A stretch of DNA of 22,981 bases from an uncultured Rhodospirillaceae bacterium (GTDB lineage: Bacteria > Pseudomonadota > Alphaproteobacteria > Rhodospirillales > UBA2165): NCBI GenBank assembly GCA_913054205.1, contig CAJXJM010000001.1:1-22981 (forward strand), in the 5' to 3' direction. Both the position numbers and the translations under genes were made by a program. This document shows, one piece after another, positions 1 through 8,864 of this stretch; positions within the stretch are counted from its first letter, which is position 1; each line of letters starts with the position of its first letter. The notes beneath the pieces are model-generated. The model worked only from the letters and a program-made list of their open reading frames with translations. It made no database searches and was not told the origin of the DNA.

Positions 1-1
1 T

Positions 2-244
2 GCGACGACTAATGAAGATGGTCGATGTGACAATCCTATTTTAAAAGACGATGACTTTACGGTCGGGTCTTATGAGTTGCGTTTTCACATTGGTGATTAT
101 TTTAAAGCCCGAGGCGTTGATCTGCCGTCTCCCGCGTTTCTCGATATCGTACCAATTCGTTTTGGTATAGCCTCGCCGGAAGATCACTACCATGTGCCGC
201 TTCTGGTTTCGCCCTATTCATTCTCAACCTATCGCGGCAGCTAG
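2..244 (+). CDS. uraH: 5-hydroxyisourate hydrolase (HIUase), C-terminal part
   Basis: This is the 3' end of a gene that begins before the window; about 80 residues are visible. The frame is open from position 2 and ends in TAG at 242-244. The last residues read YRGS, the C-terminal signature of the transthyretin-like hydroxyisourate hydrolases, preceded by HYHVPLLVSPYSFSTY, which is typical of this family's end. Family members are about 110-120 residues, so roughly the last two thirds are here. The enzyme hydrolyses 5-hydroxyisourate, the product of urate oxidation, to OHCU. It lies 18 bases upstream of puuD, whose product makes its substrate, which strongly supports the assignment and co-transcription. 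Confidence 0.93.
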   Translation, partial: ATTNEDGRCDNPILKDDDFTVGSYELRFHIGDYFKARGVDLPSPAFLDIVPIRFGIASPEDHYHVPLLVSPYSFSTYRGS

Positions 245-262
245 TAGAAGGTAAAACTCTCG

Positions 263-1468
263 ATGATCGATATCGCCTACGCCGAATGGTTAGAATTGAT
301 GTTTCGCTGGCTGCATCTGATTGCGGGGATCGCCTGGATTGGCTCGTCTTTCTATTTCATGTTTTTAGACTACTCTTTGCAAAAAGAAGAAGGATTGCCA
401 GCTGGCGTTAAGGGCGCGTCCTGGAACGTCCATGGCGGCGGATTTTACTTCATGCAGAAATATACCGTCGCCCCGGAAACCATGCCGGAAACGCTGCATT
501 GGTTTAAATGGGAGGCCTATTTCACCTGGATTTCCGGATTTTCGTTGATGATCATCATTTACTATTGGGGCGCGGAAAGCTTCTTGATCGACAAAGAAAT
601 AATGGAGCTTAGCCAGTGGGAGGCAATCGGAATTAGTGTTGGTGCCTTTATTTCCGGCTGGGTGATCTATGATCTGTTGTGTAAATCACCGATCGGCAAA
701 AACGAAATTGCGCTGTCGCTGATTGTCTTTGTGATGATTTTGCTCGCCGCCTATGGCTTTACCCATGTTTATAGTGGCCGCGGTGCCTTTGTCCATGTTG
801 GCGCGATGGTCGGCACCATCATGGTCGCCAATGTTTTTTTTGTCATCATTCCCAATCAAAGAATTGTGGTTAATGATCTGATCGCCGGCAAAGAACCTGA
901 TCCTAGGCTTGGCGAAGAGGGCAAACAGCGCTCGACCCACAATAATTATCTGACGCTTCCTGTGTTGCTGATGATGATCAGCTCTCACTTCCCGATGATA
1001 TTTTCGAACCAACATTCCTGGCTTGTGGTTGGGCTGGTTATTATCATTGGCGGCATCATCCGCGATTACTACAATGCAAAAAACCAGGGTAAAAGCGGCA
1101 GCCGTCTCAAATGGCAATGGCCATCAGCGGCGGTTTTTATGCTCATCTTGATGGTTTTTATCAGCTATCGCGAAGATGTGAAAGTTGCCGAAGATGACCA
1201 ACTCGAAGCCAATGACGTTCTCGCAATTGTGCAAACCCGCTGTGTTTCGTGTCATGCGGCCAAGCCGACAGATAAAGATATTGAAAAGGCGCCGGGTGGC
1301 GTAAAGCTCGAAACCATTGCAGATATCAAAAAATATAGCTCTAAAATTTTAAAACAATCTGTGCTGACCAACGCAATGCCGCTCGCCAATAAGACCAAAA
1401 TGACTAAAAAAGAGCGCCAAGGTTTGGGCGATTGGATAAAGCGCGGTATGCCGGTTGAAGAAGATTAA
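263..1468 (+). CDS. puuD: Membrane-bound urate oxidase PuuD with C-terminal cytochrome c domain
   Basis: The 401-residue product has several hydrophobic spans through about residue 300 (for example 14-35, 90-102, 123-138, 150-168, 176-195, 253-267, 288-301). A soluble C-terminal domain follows with a haem c motif CVSCH at 327-331 and candidate axial methionines at 372 or 380. This two-part layout and length match the PuuD family, which oxidises urate to 5-hydroxyisourate and passes electrons to the respiratory chain rather than to oxygen directly. An AAGG lies about 12 bases before the chosen ATG. It follows the HIU hydrolase closely and precedes xanthine dehydrogenase, so it supplies the middle step from xanthine to OHCU. 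The family identity is seen in the sequence; the electron route is family knowledge. Confidence 0.92.
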   Translation: MIDIAYAEWLELMFRWLHLIAGIAWIGSSFYFMFLDYSLQKEEGLPAGVKGASWNVHGGGFYFMQKYTVAPETMPETLHWFKWEAYFTWISGFSLMIIIYYWGAESFLIDKEIMELSQWEAIGISVGAFISGWVIYDLLCKSPIGKNEIALSLIVFVMILLAAYGFTHVYSGRGAFVHVGAMVGTIMVANVFFVIIPNQRIVVNDLIAGKEPDPRLGEEGKQRSTHNNYLTLPVLLMMISSHFPMIFSNQHSWLVVGLVIIIGGIIRDYYNAKNQGKSGSRLKWQWPSAAVFMLILMVFISYREDVKVAEDDQLEANDVLAIVQTRCVSCHAAKPTDKDIEKAPGGVKLETIADIKKYSSKILKQSVLTNAMPLANKTKMTKKERQGLGDWIKRGMPVEED

Positions 1469-1557
1469 CTAGAATTCTACCCCAAAATAGGGCGATACTT
1501 GATGAGGTGCCGAAAAGAGCGTCGATCGAAAAGATAAATAAACAGGAATAGGAAATA

Positions 1558-2964
1558 ATGGCACTCCAGTTCACATTAAATGGCGAAATGCGCCAGGTCT
1601 CGTCAGTAGCTCCGACGATGACTGTGCTGGACTACCTGCGCGAATATGCCGAGCTGACCGGCACCAAAGAAGGCTGCGCCGAAGGTGATTGCGGTGCCTG
1701 CACCATCGTGTTGGCTGAAAATGTCGATGGTAAGCCGAGCTACCAAGCCGTCAATGCGTGCCTCCTGGTGGTGCCACAACTGGACGGCAAACACGTCATT
1801 ACAGTGGAGGGGTTATCAGATACCGATGAACTTCTCGATCCTGTGCAAGACGCGATGGTTAAAACCGACGGCACCCAATGCGGTTTCTGCACACCGGGAT
1901 TCATCATGGCGCTGTATGCGCTCCGGCAAAGCGACGAAGAGGCGAGCGATGGTGTGATCCATGATGCGTTGGCGGGAAATTTGTGCCGTTGCACCGGCTA
2001 CCGGCCCATCGTTGAAGCTGCGCGGGAGGCATGTGCTTCTGCGCCCGATAACACGGTTTTGGAAGCTCTCTCAGCGAGCTCTGAATACTTTGAAGGCGAT
2101 CAATCATTCTATGCGCCGACGTCAATTGCAGAAATGGCAGATGTTTTTGCCGCCAACCCTGAAGCCAATTTATTGGGCGGCGGCACTGATCTCGGCATTC
2201 TGGTCAGCAAGGAACGCGAAGCGTTGGCAACGGTCATTCATACGGCCCATGTGGCCGAGCTTTTAGAAATAGAAGAAACTGATAAAGATATTACGTTCGG
2301 GGCCGCCGTTACCTACACCGAAGCGCTGCCGTTTATCGAGCGGCTTTATCCATCTTTTGCGACAATGATCACGCGGATCGGCTCCCGGCAAATTCGCAAT
2401 GTCGGCACCATCGGCGGAAATGTGGGAAATGCCTCACCGATTGGCGATACGCCGCCTTGCCTGATCGCACTCGATGCAACATTGGCGCTGTATTCGAAAG
2501 CCGGTGAGCGGGAACTACCAATCGAAGAGTTTTTCCTGGATTACCGTAAAACCGATCTCAAGCAAGGCGAGTTCATCAAAGCTATTCGCATTCCAAAGCT
2601 CTCCGAAAACCAAGAATTTCGAACTTATAAGATTTCCAAACGTTATGATCAGGATATCTCAGCGGTGATTGGCGCGTATCGCATTGAACTCGATGGCGAG
2701 AAGGTGGCTGGTGCGCGCATTGCCTATGGCGGCATGGCGGCAACACCCAAACGCGGCGTAGCTTGCGAGGCTGCATTGATTGGCAATAGCTGGGATTTGG
2801 CGACGGCGATGACGATGCTCAGCGTCGTTCAGGAAGATTATCAGCCGATCAGCGATCACCGCGCAACCAAAGAGTATCGTCTGCAAGTGGCCGGGAATTT
2901 ATTCCAGCGTCTTTATCAGGATTTAGCCGGCGTTGAGGAAGCGCTTGAAGTGGTGGCGGTGTAA
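1558..2964 (+). CDS. xdhA: Xanthine dehydrogenase small subunit (2Fe-2S and FAD)
   Basis: The 468-residue protein carries a plant-type 2Fe-2S site (C40, C45, C48, C68) and a second 2Fe-2S site in the alpha-helical domain (C108, C111, C143, C145, with motifs CGFCTPG and CRCTGYRP). The FAD domain contains LGGGTDLG at about 206-213 and GTIGGNVGNASPIGD at about 283-297. A CO-dehydrogenase flavoprotein C-terminal domain follows. This order and length match bacterial XdhA, which carries electrons from the molybdenum centre in XdhB to NAD. The ATG at 1558 is preceded by a purine-rich AGGAATAGGA. The stop codon overlaps the xdhB start (TAATG), indicating coupled translation. Relatives such as CO or aldehyde oxidases have different subunit splits, and the purine genes around it favour xanthine. 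Confidence 0.93.
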   Translation: MALQFTLNGEMRQVSSVAPTMTVLDYLREYAELTGTKEGCAEGDCGACTIVLAENVDGKPSYQAVNACLLVVPQLDGKHVITVEGLSDTDELLDPVQDAMVKTDGTQCGFCTPGFIMALYALRQSDEEASDGVIHDALAGNLCRCTGYRPIVEAAREACASAPDNTVLEALSASSEYFEGDQSFYAPTSIAEMADVFAANPEANLLGGGTDLGILVSKEREALATVIHTAHVAELLEIEETDKDITFGAAVTYTEALPFIERLYPSFATMITRIGSRQIRNVGTIGGNVGNASPIGDTPPCLIALDATLALYSKAGERELPIEEFFLDYRKTDLKQGEFIKAIRIPKLSENQEFRTYKISKRYDQDISAVIGAYRIELDGEKVAGARIAYGGMAATPKRGVACEAALIGNSWDLATAMTMLSVVQEDYQPISDHRATKEYRLQVAGNLFQRLYQDLAGVEEALEVVAV

Positions 2965-5270
2965 TGGACGGCACGCAAAATATCGTCGGTGCGGCACACG
3001 ACAAAATCCAACATGATTCCGCGGTAAAACATGTCACCGGCAAGGCGCTCTACATCGATGATATGCCGAATTTACCGGGCACATTGGAGATTGTACTGGT
3101 TACGTCTCCCCATGCCCATGCGAATATAAAATCGATCGATAGCGGGGTGGCATTAGCGCAAAAAGGTGTCGCTGCTGTGCTGACGGCGGCGGACATTGCC
3201 GGTCACAATGATATCGCACCGATCTTTGAGGGCGAGCCGGCAATTGCCGAGGGAGTTGCCGAATATGTTGGCCATCCGGTGGCTATTGTTGCCGCCGACA
3301 CTTATGATCAGGCATTCCAAGCCGCTAAATTGGTTCAAGTCGACTATGAAGAGCTTGAACCAGTGCTGGAAATTAAAGACGCGATGGCGAAGCAGCAATT
3401 CACCTACACGCCGCCCTCGATTACCAAAGGTGACCCCGACAAAGCTTTGAAAAAGGCCAAACACCGCCTGCAAGGCGAGCTTGCTTGCGGTGGTCAGGAT
3501 CATTTTTATTTAGAAGCAAACGTCGCGCTTGCTGTTCCGGGTGAAGATCAGGATATGACAGTTTATAGCTCGACCCAGCATCCAACCGAAGTGCAGCACG
3601 GTGTTGCTCATGTCTTGGGCGTGCCGAGCAATGCGATCACGGTAGAAATTCGACGCATGGGCGGCGGCTTTGGCGGCAAGGAAAGTCAGCCGACGATCTT
3701 TGCTGCGATGGCTGCCATGGTGGCCTCCAAAACCGGCCAGCCCGCCAAACTGCGTCTCCGCCGGGACGACGATATGATCATCACCGGCAAGCGCCACGAT
3801 TATGAATTCGATTACGATGTTGGCTTCGACGATGACGGTCGGATCGATGGCCTAGATATCGCGATGATGATGCGGTCGGGCAATGTTGCCGATTTAAGCT
3901 CCGGCGTGATGGCGCGCTCGCTGTGTCATGGCGACAATTGTTATTATCTCGAAAACGTGCGTTTCCGTGGCTACCCATGCAAGACAAACACCGTATCCAA
4001 TACCGCTTTCCGGGGGTTTGGCGGCCCCCAAGGCATGATCGTCATTGAGACCATCCTCGAACATATCGGTCATCATTTAGGCAAGTCTTTGGATGACGTC
4101 CGCAAAGTCAATTACTACGGCACCAACGACCGCAATGTGACGCCCTATGGCCAGACCATCTCCGATAATATTATTGAGGAGATGACGGATCGCCTGATGG
4201 CTGAAATTGATTTTGAGGGCCGCAAGAAAGAGATCGAGAAATTCAACGCTGAAAATTCAACGTTGAAAAAGGGCATTGCCGCGATGCCGGTCAAGTTCGG
4301 TATCTCGTTTAATATGCCAGCTCTAAATCAAGCGGGCGCGTTGGTGCATGTCTACACCGATGGCTCGGTCCATTTGAACCACGGCGGCACGGAAATGGGC
4401 CAAGGGCTGTTCACCAAAGTGGCGCAAGTTGTGGCGACGGTTTTCCAGATCGATATTGATAACATAAAAATATCTTCAACGCGCACCGACAAAGTACCCA
4501 ATACCTCGGCGACAGCGGCGTCGGCGGGCTCCGACCTCAATGGTATGGCGGCCTATGATGCGGCCGATAAAATCAAAACGCGGATGATCGGAATTGCGGC
4601 CAAGAATTTCGACGTTGCTGAAAACGAAATAGAGTTCCGCCAGAACCGGGTTTATGCCGGCAACGAGAGCCTCAGCTTTGCCGAGCTTGCCCACATGACC
4701 TGGGAGAACCGCGAATCACTATCGGCAACCGGCTATTATCAAACACCTGATCTGACCTGGGACCCGATCACCTGCACCGGCTCGCCGTTCTATTATTACA
4801 GTTATGGCGTCTCGATTTCAGAAGTAGTGATCGACACGCTGACCGGAGAATCGCGTACGCTGAAGACTGATATTCTGCAAGATTGCGGGAAATCGCTGAA
4901 CCCGCGTGTCGATTACGGCCAGATCGAAGGTGCCTTTGTGCAGGGCATGGGCTGGCTGACGTCTGAAGAGCTTGTTTGGAATGACAAAGGGCAACTTTTG
5001 ACTCACGGGCCATCAACCTACAAAATCCCAGGCAGCCGGGATGTCCCGCCTGAACTCAATATCCACATTCTGGAGGATGCGCCTAATCGAGTACCAACGA
5101 TATTCAGATCTAAAGCCATCGGAGAGCCGCCGTTGATGCTGGCGATTTCAGTTTGGCTGGCACTTCGAGATGCTGTTTCCCGCTGTGGAGATGGATCGAA
5201 ATTGCCGAAACTTAATGCACCGGCGACGCCGGAAGCAATATTAAATGCGGTCACGGAAATTAGAGCATAG
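2964..5270 (+). CDS. xdhB: Xanthine dehydrogenase large subunit (molybdopterin-binding)
   Basis: The 768-residue product fits the XdhB family length. Molybdenum cofactor motifs are seen in order: GGGFGGKES at 233-241 (with E240 matching a substrate-binding glutamate), FRGFGGPQGM at 349-358, GGTEMGQGL at 474-482 and IGEPPLMLA at 719-727, where E721 corresponds to the catalytic base. It oxidises hypoxanthine and xanthine to urate in the cytoplasm as an XdhAB heteromer. Its ATG overlaps the xdhA stop by one base. The next gene starts 13 bases after its stop. No xdhC, the chaperone that loads the sulfurated molybdenum cofactor, is present in this window, so it is presumably encoded elsewhere. Confidence 0.94.
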   Translation: MDGTQNIVGAAHDKIQHDSAVKHVTGKALYIDDMPNLPGTLEIVLVTSPHAHANIKSIDSGVALAQKGVAAVLTAADIAGHNDIAPIFEGEPAIAEGVAEYVGHPVAIVAADTYDQAFQAAKLVQVDYEELEPVLEIKDAMAKQQFTYTPPSITKGDPDKALKKAKHRLQGELACGGQDHFYLEANVALAVPGEDQDMTVYSSTQHPTEVQHGVAHVLGVPSNAITVEIRRMGGGFGGKESQPTIFAAMAAMVASKTGQPAKLRLRRDDDMIITGKRHDYEFDYDVGFDDDGRIDGLDIAMMMRSGNVADLSSGVMARSLCHGDNCYYLENVRFRGYPCKTNTVSNTAFRGFGGPQGMIVIETILEHIGHHLGKSLDDVRKVNYYGTNDRNVTPYGQTISDNIIEEMTDRLMAEIDFEGRKKEIEKFNAENSTLKKGIAAMPVKFGISFNMPALNQAGALVHVYTDGSVHLNHGGTEMGQGLFTKVAQVVATVFQIDIDNIKISSTRTDKVPNTSATAASAGSDLNGMAAYDAADKIKTRMIGIAAKNFDVAENEIEFRQNRVYAGNESLSFAELAHMTWENRESLSATGYYQTPDLTWDPITCTGSPFYYYSYGVSISEVVIDTLTGESRTLKTDILQDCGKSLNPRVDYGQIEGAFVQGMGWLTSEELVWNDKGQLLTHGPSTYKIPGSRDVPPELNIHILEDAPNRVPTIFRSKAIGEPPLMLAISVWLALRDAVSRCGDGSKLPKLNAPATPEAILNAVTEIRA

Positions 5271-5283
5271 GGGCGGGGGAAAT

Positions 5284-6825
5284 ATGACAGAAGAAATACC
5301 GCGATTAGAATTGGAGGGGATTACCAAAGCCTATCCAGGGGTAATCGCCAACAATAACGTCAGCATGAAAATAATGCCGGGCGAAATTCACGCCCTATTG
5401 GGAGAAAACGGCGCCGGCAAATCGACACTGGTGAAATTCATCTACGGCGTTCAGAAAGCCGATTCCGGGACGCTTAAATGGGAAGGGGAGGAAATGATTA
5501 TTCCCAACCCCAACGCTGCGCGGAAATTGGGTGTCGGCATGGTGTTTCAGCATTTCTCGTTGTTTGACGCGATGACGGTCGAAGAAAATATCGCCATTGG
5601 TATTTCAAAAGAACTTGCCAGCGGTGATCTCAATCAACGCATTCGAGATGTATCCCAGCAATATGGTCTGCCGCTCGATCCTGATCGTTATGTCCACACA
5701 TTGTCGGTTGGCGAGAAACAACGGATAGAAGTTGTGCGCTGTTTGCTGCAAGACCCAAAACTGCTGATTATGGATGAGCCGACTTCCGTTTTAACGCCGC
5801 AGGAGGTGGATGAGCTTTTTGTAACGCTTCGGGCGCTTTCTGAAGAAGGCGTCTCTATTCTCTATATCAGCCATAAATTACAGGAAATCAAAGACCTTTG
5901 CCATTTTGCGACGATCATGCGCATGGGCGAGGTCGTCGATGATTGTATTCCGGCTGAAGAAAGCCCGCGCTCAATGGCTGAAATGATGATGGGGGCTAAT
6001 CTGGTTAGCCCTGAAAAGCCCGGCAAAACAGAGCCCGGCGCGCCGCATTTGGTGGTCCGCGATCTAAGCCTTGCCTCCAGTCATCAGCATGGCGTTGATC
6101 TTAAAAATGTCAGTCTCGAAGTGCGCAAAGGCGAAGTGCTGGGAATCGCCGGCATTGCTGGTAATGGGCAGATGGAGCTGATGCAAGTATTAAGCGGCGA
6201 AAAGCTTATTGATGATCCGAGCGCGGTCTCCATCGGCAATGAGGCAGTTGGAAAATCCGGCCCGAAAATTCGGCGCAATGCTGGCATGGGATTTGTTCCG
6301 GAAGAGCGCTTAGGCCATGGCGCAGTGCCAGAAATGTCACTTTGGGAGAACGCCTTCCTATCAGGTTCAAAATCGATGAATTTGATGGACAAAGGCTTTA
6401 TCAATATCAAAGGCTCGGTTGATTACGCGCTCAATATTGTTTCCGAATTCAATGTCAAAACGCCGGGTGTGCAGCACACTGCCAATAGTTTGTCGGGAGG
6501 CAATTTGCAGAAGTTCATCTTTGGCCGGGAGATATTGCAATGCCCTGGTGTGATTGTAGCGTTGCAGCCTACCTGGGGAGTTGATGCGGGGTCAGCGGCG
6601 TTTATCCGTCAGTCCTTGCTGGATTTAGCCGCCAATGGTGCGGCGGTACTCGTGATCAGCCAAGATTTAGAAGAACTCTTTGAAGTCTCTGACCGACTAT
6701 CGGTCATCTGCGAGGGAGAGTTATCACCTCCACGGCCAGCCGAAGAATTTACCGTTGAAGAAATTGGCTTGCTGATGGCGGGCCTATCGCACGATCATCA
6801 AGACGAGAAGGTTGCTCATGCTTAG
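5284..6825 (+). CDS. ABC importer ATPase with two nucleotide-binding domains, BMP/nucleoside family
   Basis: The protein has 513 residues counted from ATG 5284, chosen because GGCGGGGGAAA lies just upstream; an in-frame ATG at 5245 lies inside xdhB and looks unused. The first domain is complete: Walker A GENGAGKST at 40-48, signature LSVGEKQR at 140-147, Walker B LLIMDEPT at 160-167 and H-loop H197. The second domain has a Walker A without lysine (GIAGNGQME at 290-298), a good LSGGNLQK at 403-410 and a Walker B variant ALQPTWGVD at 426-434. That asymmetry is normal for sugar and nucleoside importers of this class. The two permeases and the BMP-family binding protein that follow complete the transporter. 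The purine context suggests purine bases or nucleosides as cargo; this is inference. Confidence 0.88.
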   Translation: MTEEIPRLELEGITKAYPGVIANNNVSMKIMPGEIHALLGENGAGKSTLVKFIYGVQKADSGTLKWEGEEMIIPNPNAARKLGVGMVFQHFSLFDAMTVEENIAIGISKELASGDLNQRIRDVSQQYGLPLDPDRYVHTLSVGEKQRIEVVRCLLQDPKLLIMDEPTSVLTPQEVDELFVTLRALSEEGVSILYISHKLQEIKDLCHFATIMRMGEVVDDCIPAEESPRSMAEMMMGANLVSPEKPGKTEPGAPHLVVRDLSLASSHQHGVDLKNVSLEVRKGEVLGIAGIAGNGQMELMQVLSGEKLIDDPSAVSIGNEAVGKSGPKIRRNAGMGFVPEERLGHGAVPEMSLWENAFLSGSKSMNLMDKGFINIKGSVDYALNIVSEFNVKTPGVQHTANSLSGGNLQKFIFGREILQCPGVIVALQPTWGVDAGSAAFIRQSLLDLAANGAAVLVISQDLEELFEVSDRLSVICEGELSPPRPAEEFTVEEIGLLMAGLSHDHQDEKVAHA

Positions 6826-7903
6826 ATTAGAGCTTCGCGGCGAAATGTCCCGCTCGATGATTTATTGGTCACCGTTTTTCGCGGTAATCCTGACATTTAT
6901 CGCTGGAATGATTATGTTCACCATATTGGGCGTTGATCCGCTGAAAGCAATTATAACGTTTTTCATTGAGCCTTTGAACTCGTTGGATGGCATTGCGGAA
7001 TTGTTTGTTAAAGCGACGCCGTTGGTTTTAATCGCGATTGGTCTATCTTTTGGCTTCCAGGCAAATGTTTGGAACATTGGCGCAGAAGGCCAGCTAACAA
7101 TTGGGGCGCTAGCCGGCGGCGGCGTTGCGCTGTTGTTTTTCAATGTCGACTCACCGCTATTGATGCCAGGCATGCTCATTGCCGGTGTATTGGGCGGCAT
7201 GGCCTGGGCTGCGATACCGGCTTTTCTTAAGACCAAATTTGGTACCAATGAAATTCTTACCAGCTTGATGCTGACCTATGTCGGTTTGCTGGTGCTGAGC
7301 TATCTTATTCACGGACCGTGGAAAGATCCGGAAGGGCAAAACTTCCCAGAATCTCGCTTGTTCCATGATGCGGCGATCATCCCGATTATTTTGGAAGAAA
7401 CCCGGCTGCATTTTGGCTGGATCATAGCTTTATTTGGTGTCGCCATTGCCTGGGTCGTGATGACCCGCCATATGATCGGCTTTCAAATTCGGGTCATTGG
7501 CATGGCGCCGATGGCGGCGAGCTTTGCTGGATTTAAGGAAAAACATATTATCTGGCTGACGCTTATGATAAGTGGCGGTGCGGCTGGTTTAGCCGGCACG
7601 ATCGAAGTCTCTGGCCCGGTCGGCCAGATCATTCCGGTAATTTCACCGGGCTATGGATTTACCGCGATTATTGTGGCCTTTCTCGGTCGCTTGCATCCGG
7701 TGGGGTGCTTGTTTGCCGGTCTTTTGATGGCGCTGACCTATTTGGGCGGCGACAATGCTCAAATAGAAATGAACTTGCCGAACGCAGTTACCGGCGTTTT
7801 CCAGGGCATGCTGTTGTTCTTCCTGCTCGCAAGTGATGTATTGGTGCGCTATCGCGTTCGATTTGGCGCCGCTAAAAAAGTAACGGCTGGGGAGGGCGCA
7901 TAA
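6818..7903 (+). CDS. ABC importer permease 1, purine/nucleoside type
   Basis: This is a strongly hydrophobic protein of 361 residues with about eight to nine membrane spans. It contains FQANVWNIGAEGQ, the hallmark of the larger permease of BMP-family nucleoside importers. I chose ATG 6818 over the TTG at 6812 because it has GAGAAGG at a suitable distance. It overlaps the ATPase gene by 8 bases, so the two are translationally coupled. It forms the transmembrane heterodimer with the next gene product in the inner membrane. The family assignment is clear, while the exact substrate cannot be read from the sequence. Confidence 0.87.
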   Translation: MLRLELRGEMSRSMIYWSPFFAVILTFIAGMIMFTILGVDPLKAIITFFIEPLNSLDGIAELFVKATPLVLIAIGLSFGFQANVWNIGAEGQLTIGALAGGGVALLFFNVDSPLLMPGMLIAGVLGGMAWAAIPAFLKTKFGTNEILTSLMLTYVGLLVLSYLIHGPWKDPEGQNFPESRLFHDAAIIPIILEETRLHFGWIIALFGVAIAWVVMTRHMIGFQIRVIGMAPMAASFAGFKEKHIIWLTLMISGGAAGLAGTIEVSGPVGQIIPVISPGYGFTAIIVAFLGRLHPVGCLFAGLLMALTYLGGDNAQIEMNLPNAVTGVFQGMLLFFLLASDVLVRYRVRFGAAKKVTAGEGA

Positions 7904-7904
7904 C

Positions 7905-8828
7905 ATGCCAGAATGGATAGTTCCCGCATTGTTGACGATCATTACCGCATCTACCCCCTTGGTTTTTGCCGCGATCGGCGAGATCGTTGTCGAAAAGTCC
8001 GGTGTGCTCAATCTTGGCATTGAAGGCATGATGATTGTCGGAGCGATTTTTGCTTTTGGCGTTGGTGTTACGACCGGCAGTGCCACGCTGGCCATTCTTG
8101 CCGGCGCTATCGGCGGCGCAGCCATGGCCTTCCTTTTTGGATTTTTGACACTGTATCTTTTATCTAATCAAGTGGCGACAGGCCTGGCGCTAACAATATT
8201 TGGGTTGGGTTTTAGCGCGTTATTGGGACATGGATTTGTTGGCAAGACATTCCCCGGCCTGCCCAGGCTTGAAATACCGTTCTTGAGCGATATTCCGTTC
8301 ATCGGGCCTTTGTTGTTTGGTCATGACATTTTGGTCTATGCATCGGTGGTCGCTGTGGCTCTTGTGACTTATATGCTCACCAAAACAAGGACCGGTTTGT
8401 TGATCCGGGCGGTTGGCGAAAACCATTTTGCCGCGCATTCCATTGGCTATTCGGTTAATAAAATCCGCATGGCCTGTGTGCTGTTTGGCGGTGCGATGGC
8501 GGGGCTCGGCGGCTCCTATTTGTCGCTTGCCTATACGCCGCTTTGGGTTGAGAACATGACTGCCGGTCGAGGTTGGATTGCCTTGGCATTGGTTGTGTTT
8601 GCCTCTTGGAAAGCTTGGCGCGCCTTCTTCGGAGCCTATCTTTTCGGCGGCATCACAATTATTCAATTGCATGCTCAAGGGTTTGGTGTCGAGATCGCAC
8701 CGCAATTCCTTGCCATGCTTCCTTATCTTGCGACTATAGTGGTTCTTGTGCTTATATCGAGCGACAGTTCACGGGCGAGACTAAACGCTCCTGCTTGTTT
8801 GGGTAGGAGTTTCCATGCATCAGGTTAA
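7905..8828 (+). CDS. ABC importer permease 2, purine/nucleoside type
   Basis: The 307-residue product is almost wholly hydrophobic and carries EKSGVLNLGIEGMMIVGA near residues 27-44. This is the signature of the smaller permease in BMP-type nucleoside transporters. It begins one base after the stop of permease 1 and has GGGGAGGG about 7 bases upstream of its ATG. The C-terminal residues after about 285 form a short hydrophilic tail ending in RLNAPACLGRSFHASG, normal for the family. It pairs with permease 1 to form the channel. The substrate-binding protein gene follows after 36 bases. Confidence 0.87.
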   Translation: MPEWIVPALLTIITASTPLVFAAIGEIVVEKSGVLNLGIEGMMIVGAIFAFGVGVTTGSATLAILAGAIGGAAMAFLFGFLTLYLLSNQVATGLALTIFGLGFSALLGHGFVGKTFPGLPRLEIPFLSDIPFIGPLLFGHDILVYASVVAVALVTYMLTKTRTGLLIRAVGENHFAAHSIGYSVNKIRMACVLFGGAMAGLGGSYLSLAYTPLWVENMTAGRGWIALALVVFASWKAWRAFFGAYLFGGITIIQLHAQGFGVEIAPQFLAMLPYLATIVVLVLISSDSSRARLNAPACLGRSFHASG

Positions 8829-8864
8829 TATACATAAATTTAAACACACACTCGGAGGAAAACG

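Noticed and set aside
1469..1557. Possible terminator or promoter between puuD and xdhA
   Set aside because: Only a three-base CCC/GGG pairing and a palindromic AGAATTCT are visible, too little to call a feature.
6151..6600. Second nucleotide-binding domain of the ATPase lacks the Walker A lysine and the Walker B DE pair
   Set aside because: This degeneracy is usual for the second domain of BMP-type and sugar importers, so it is not a sign of decay.
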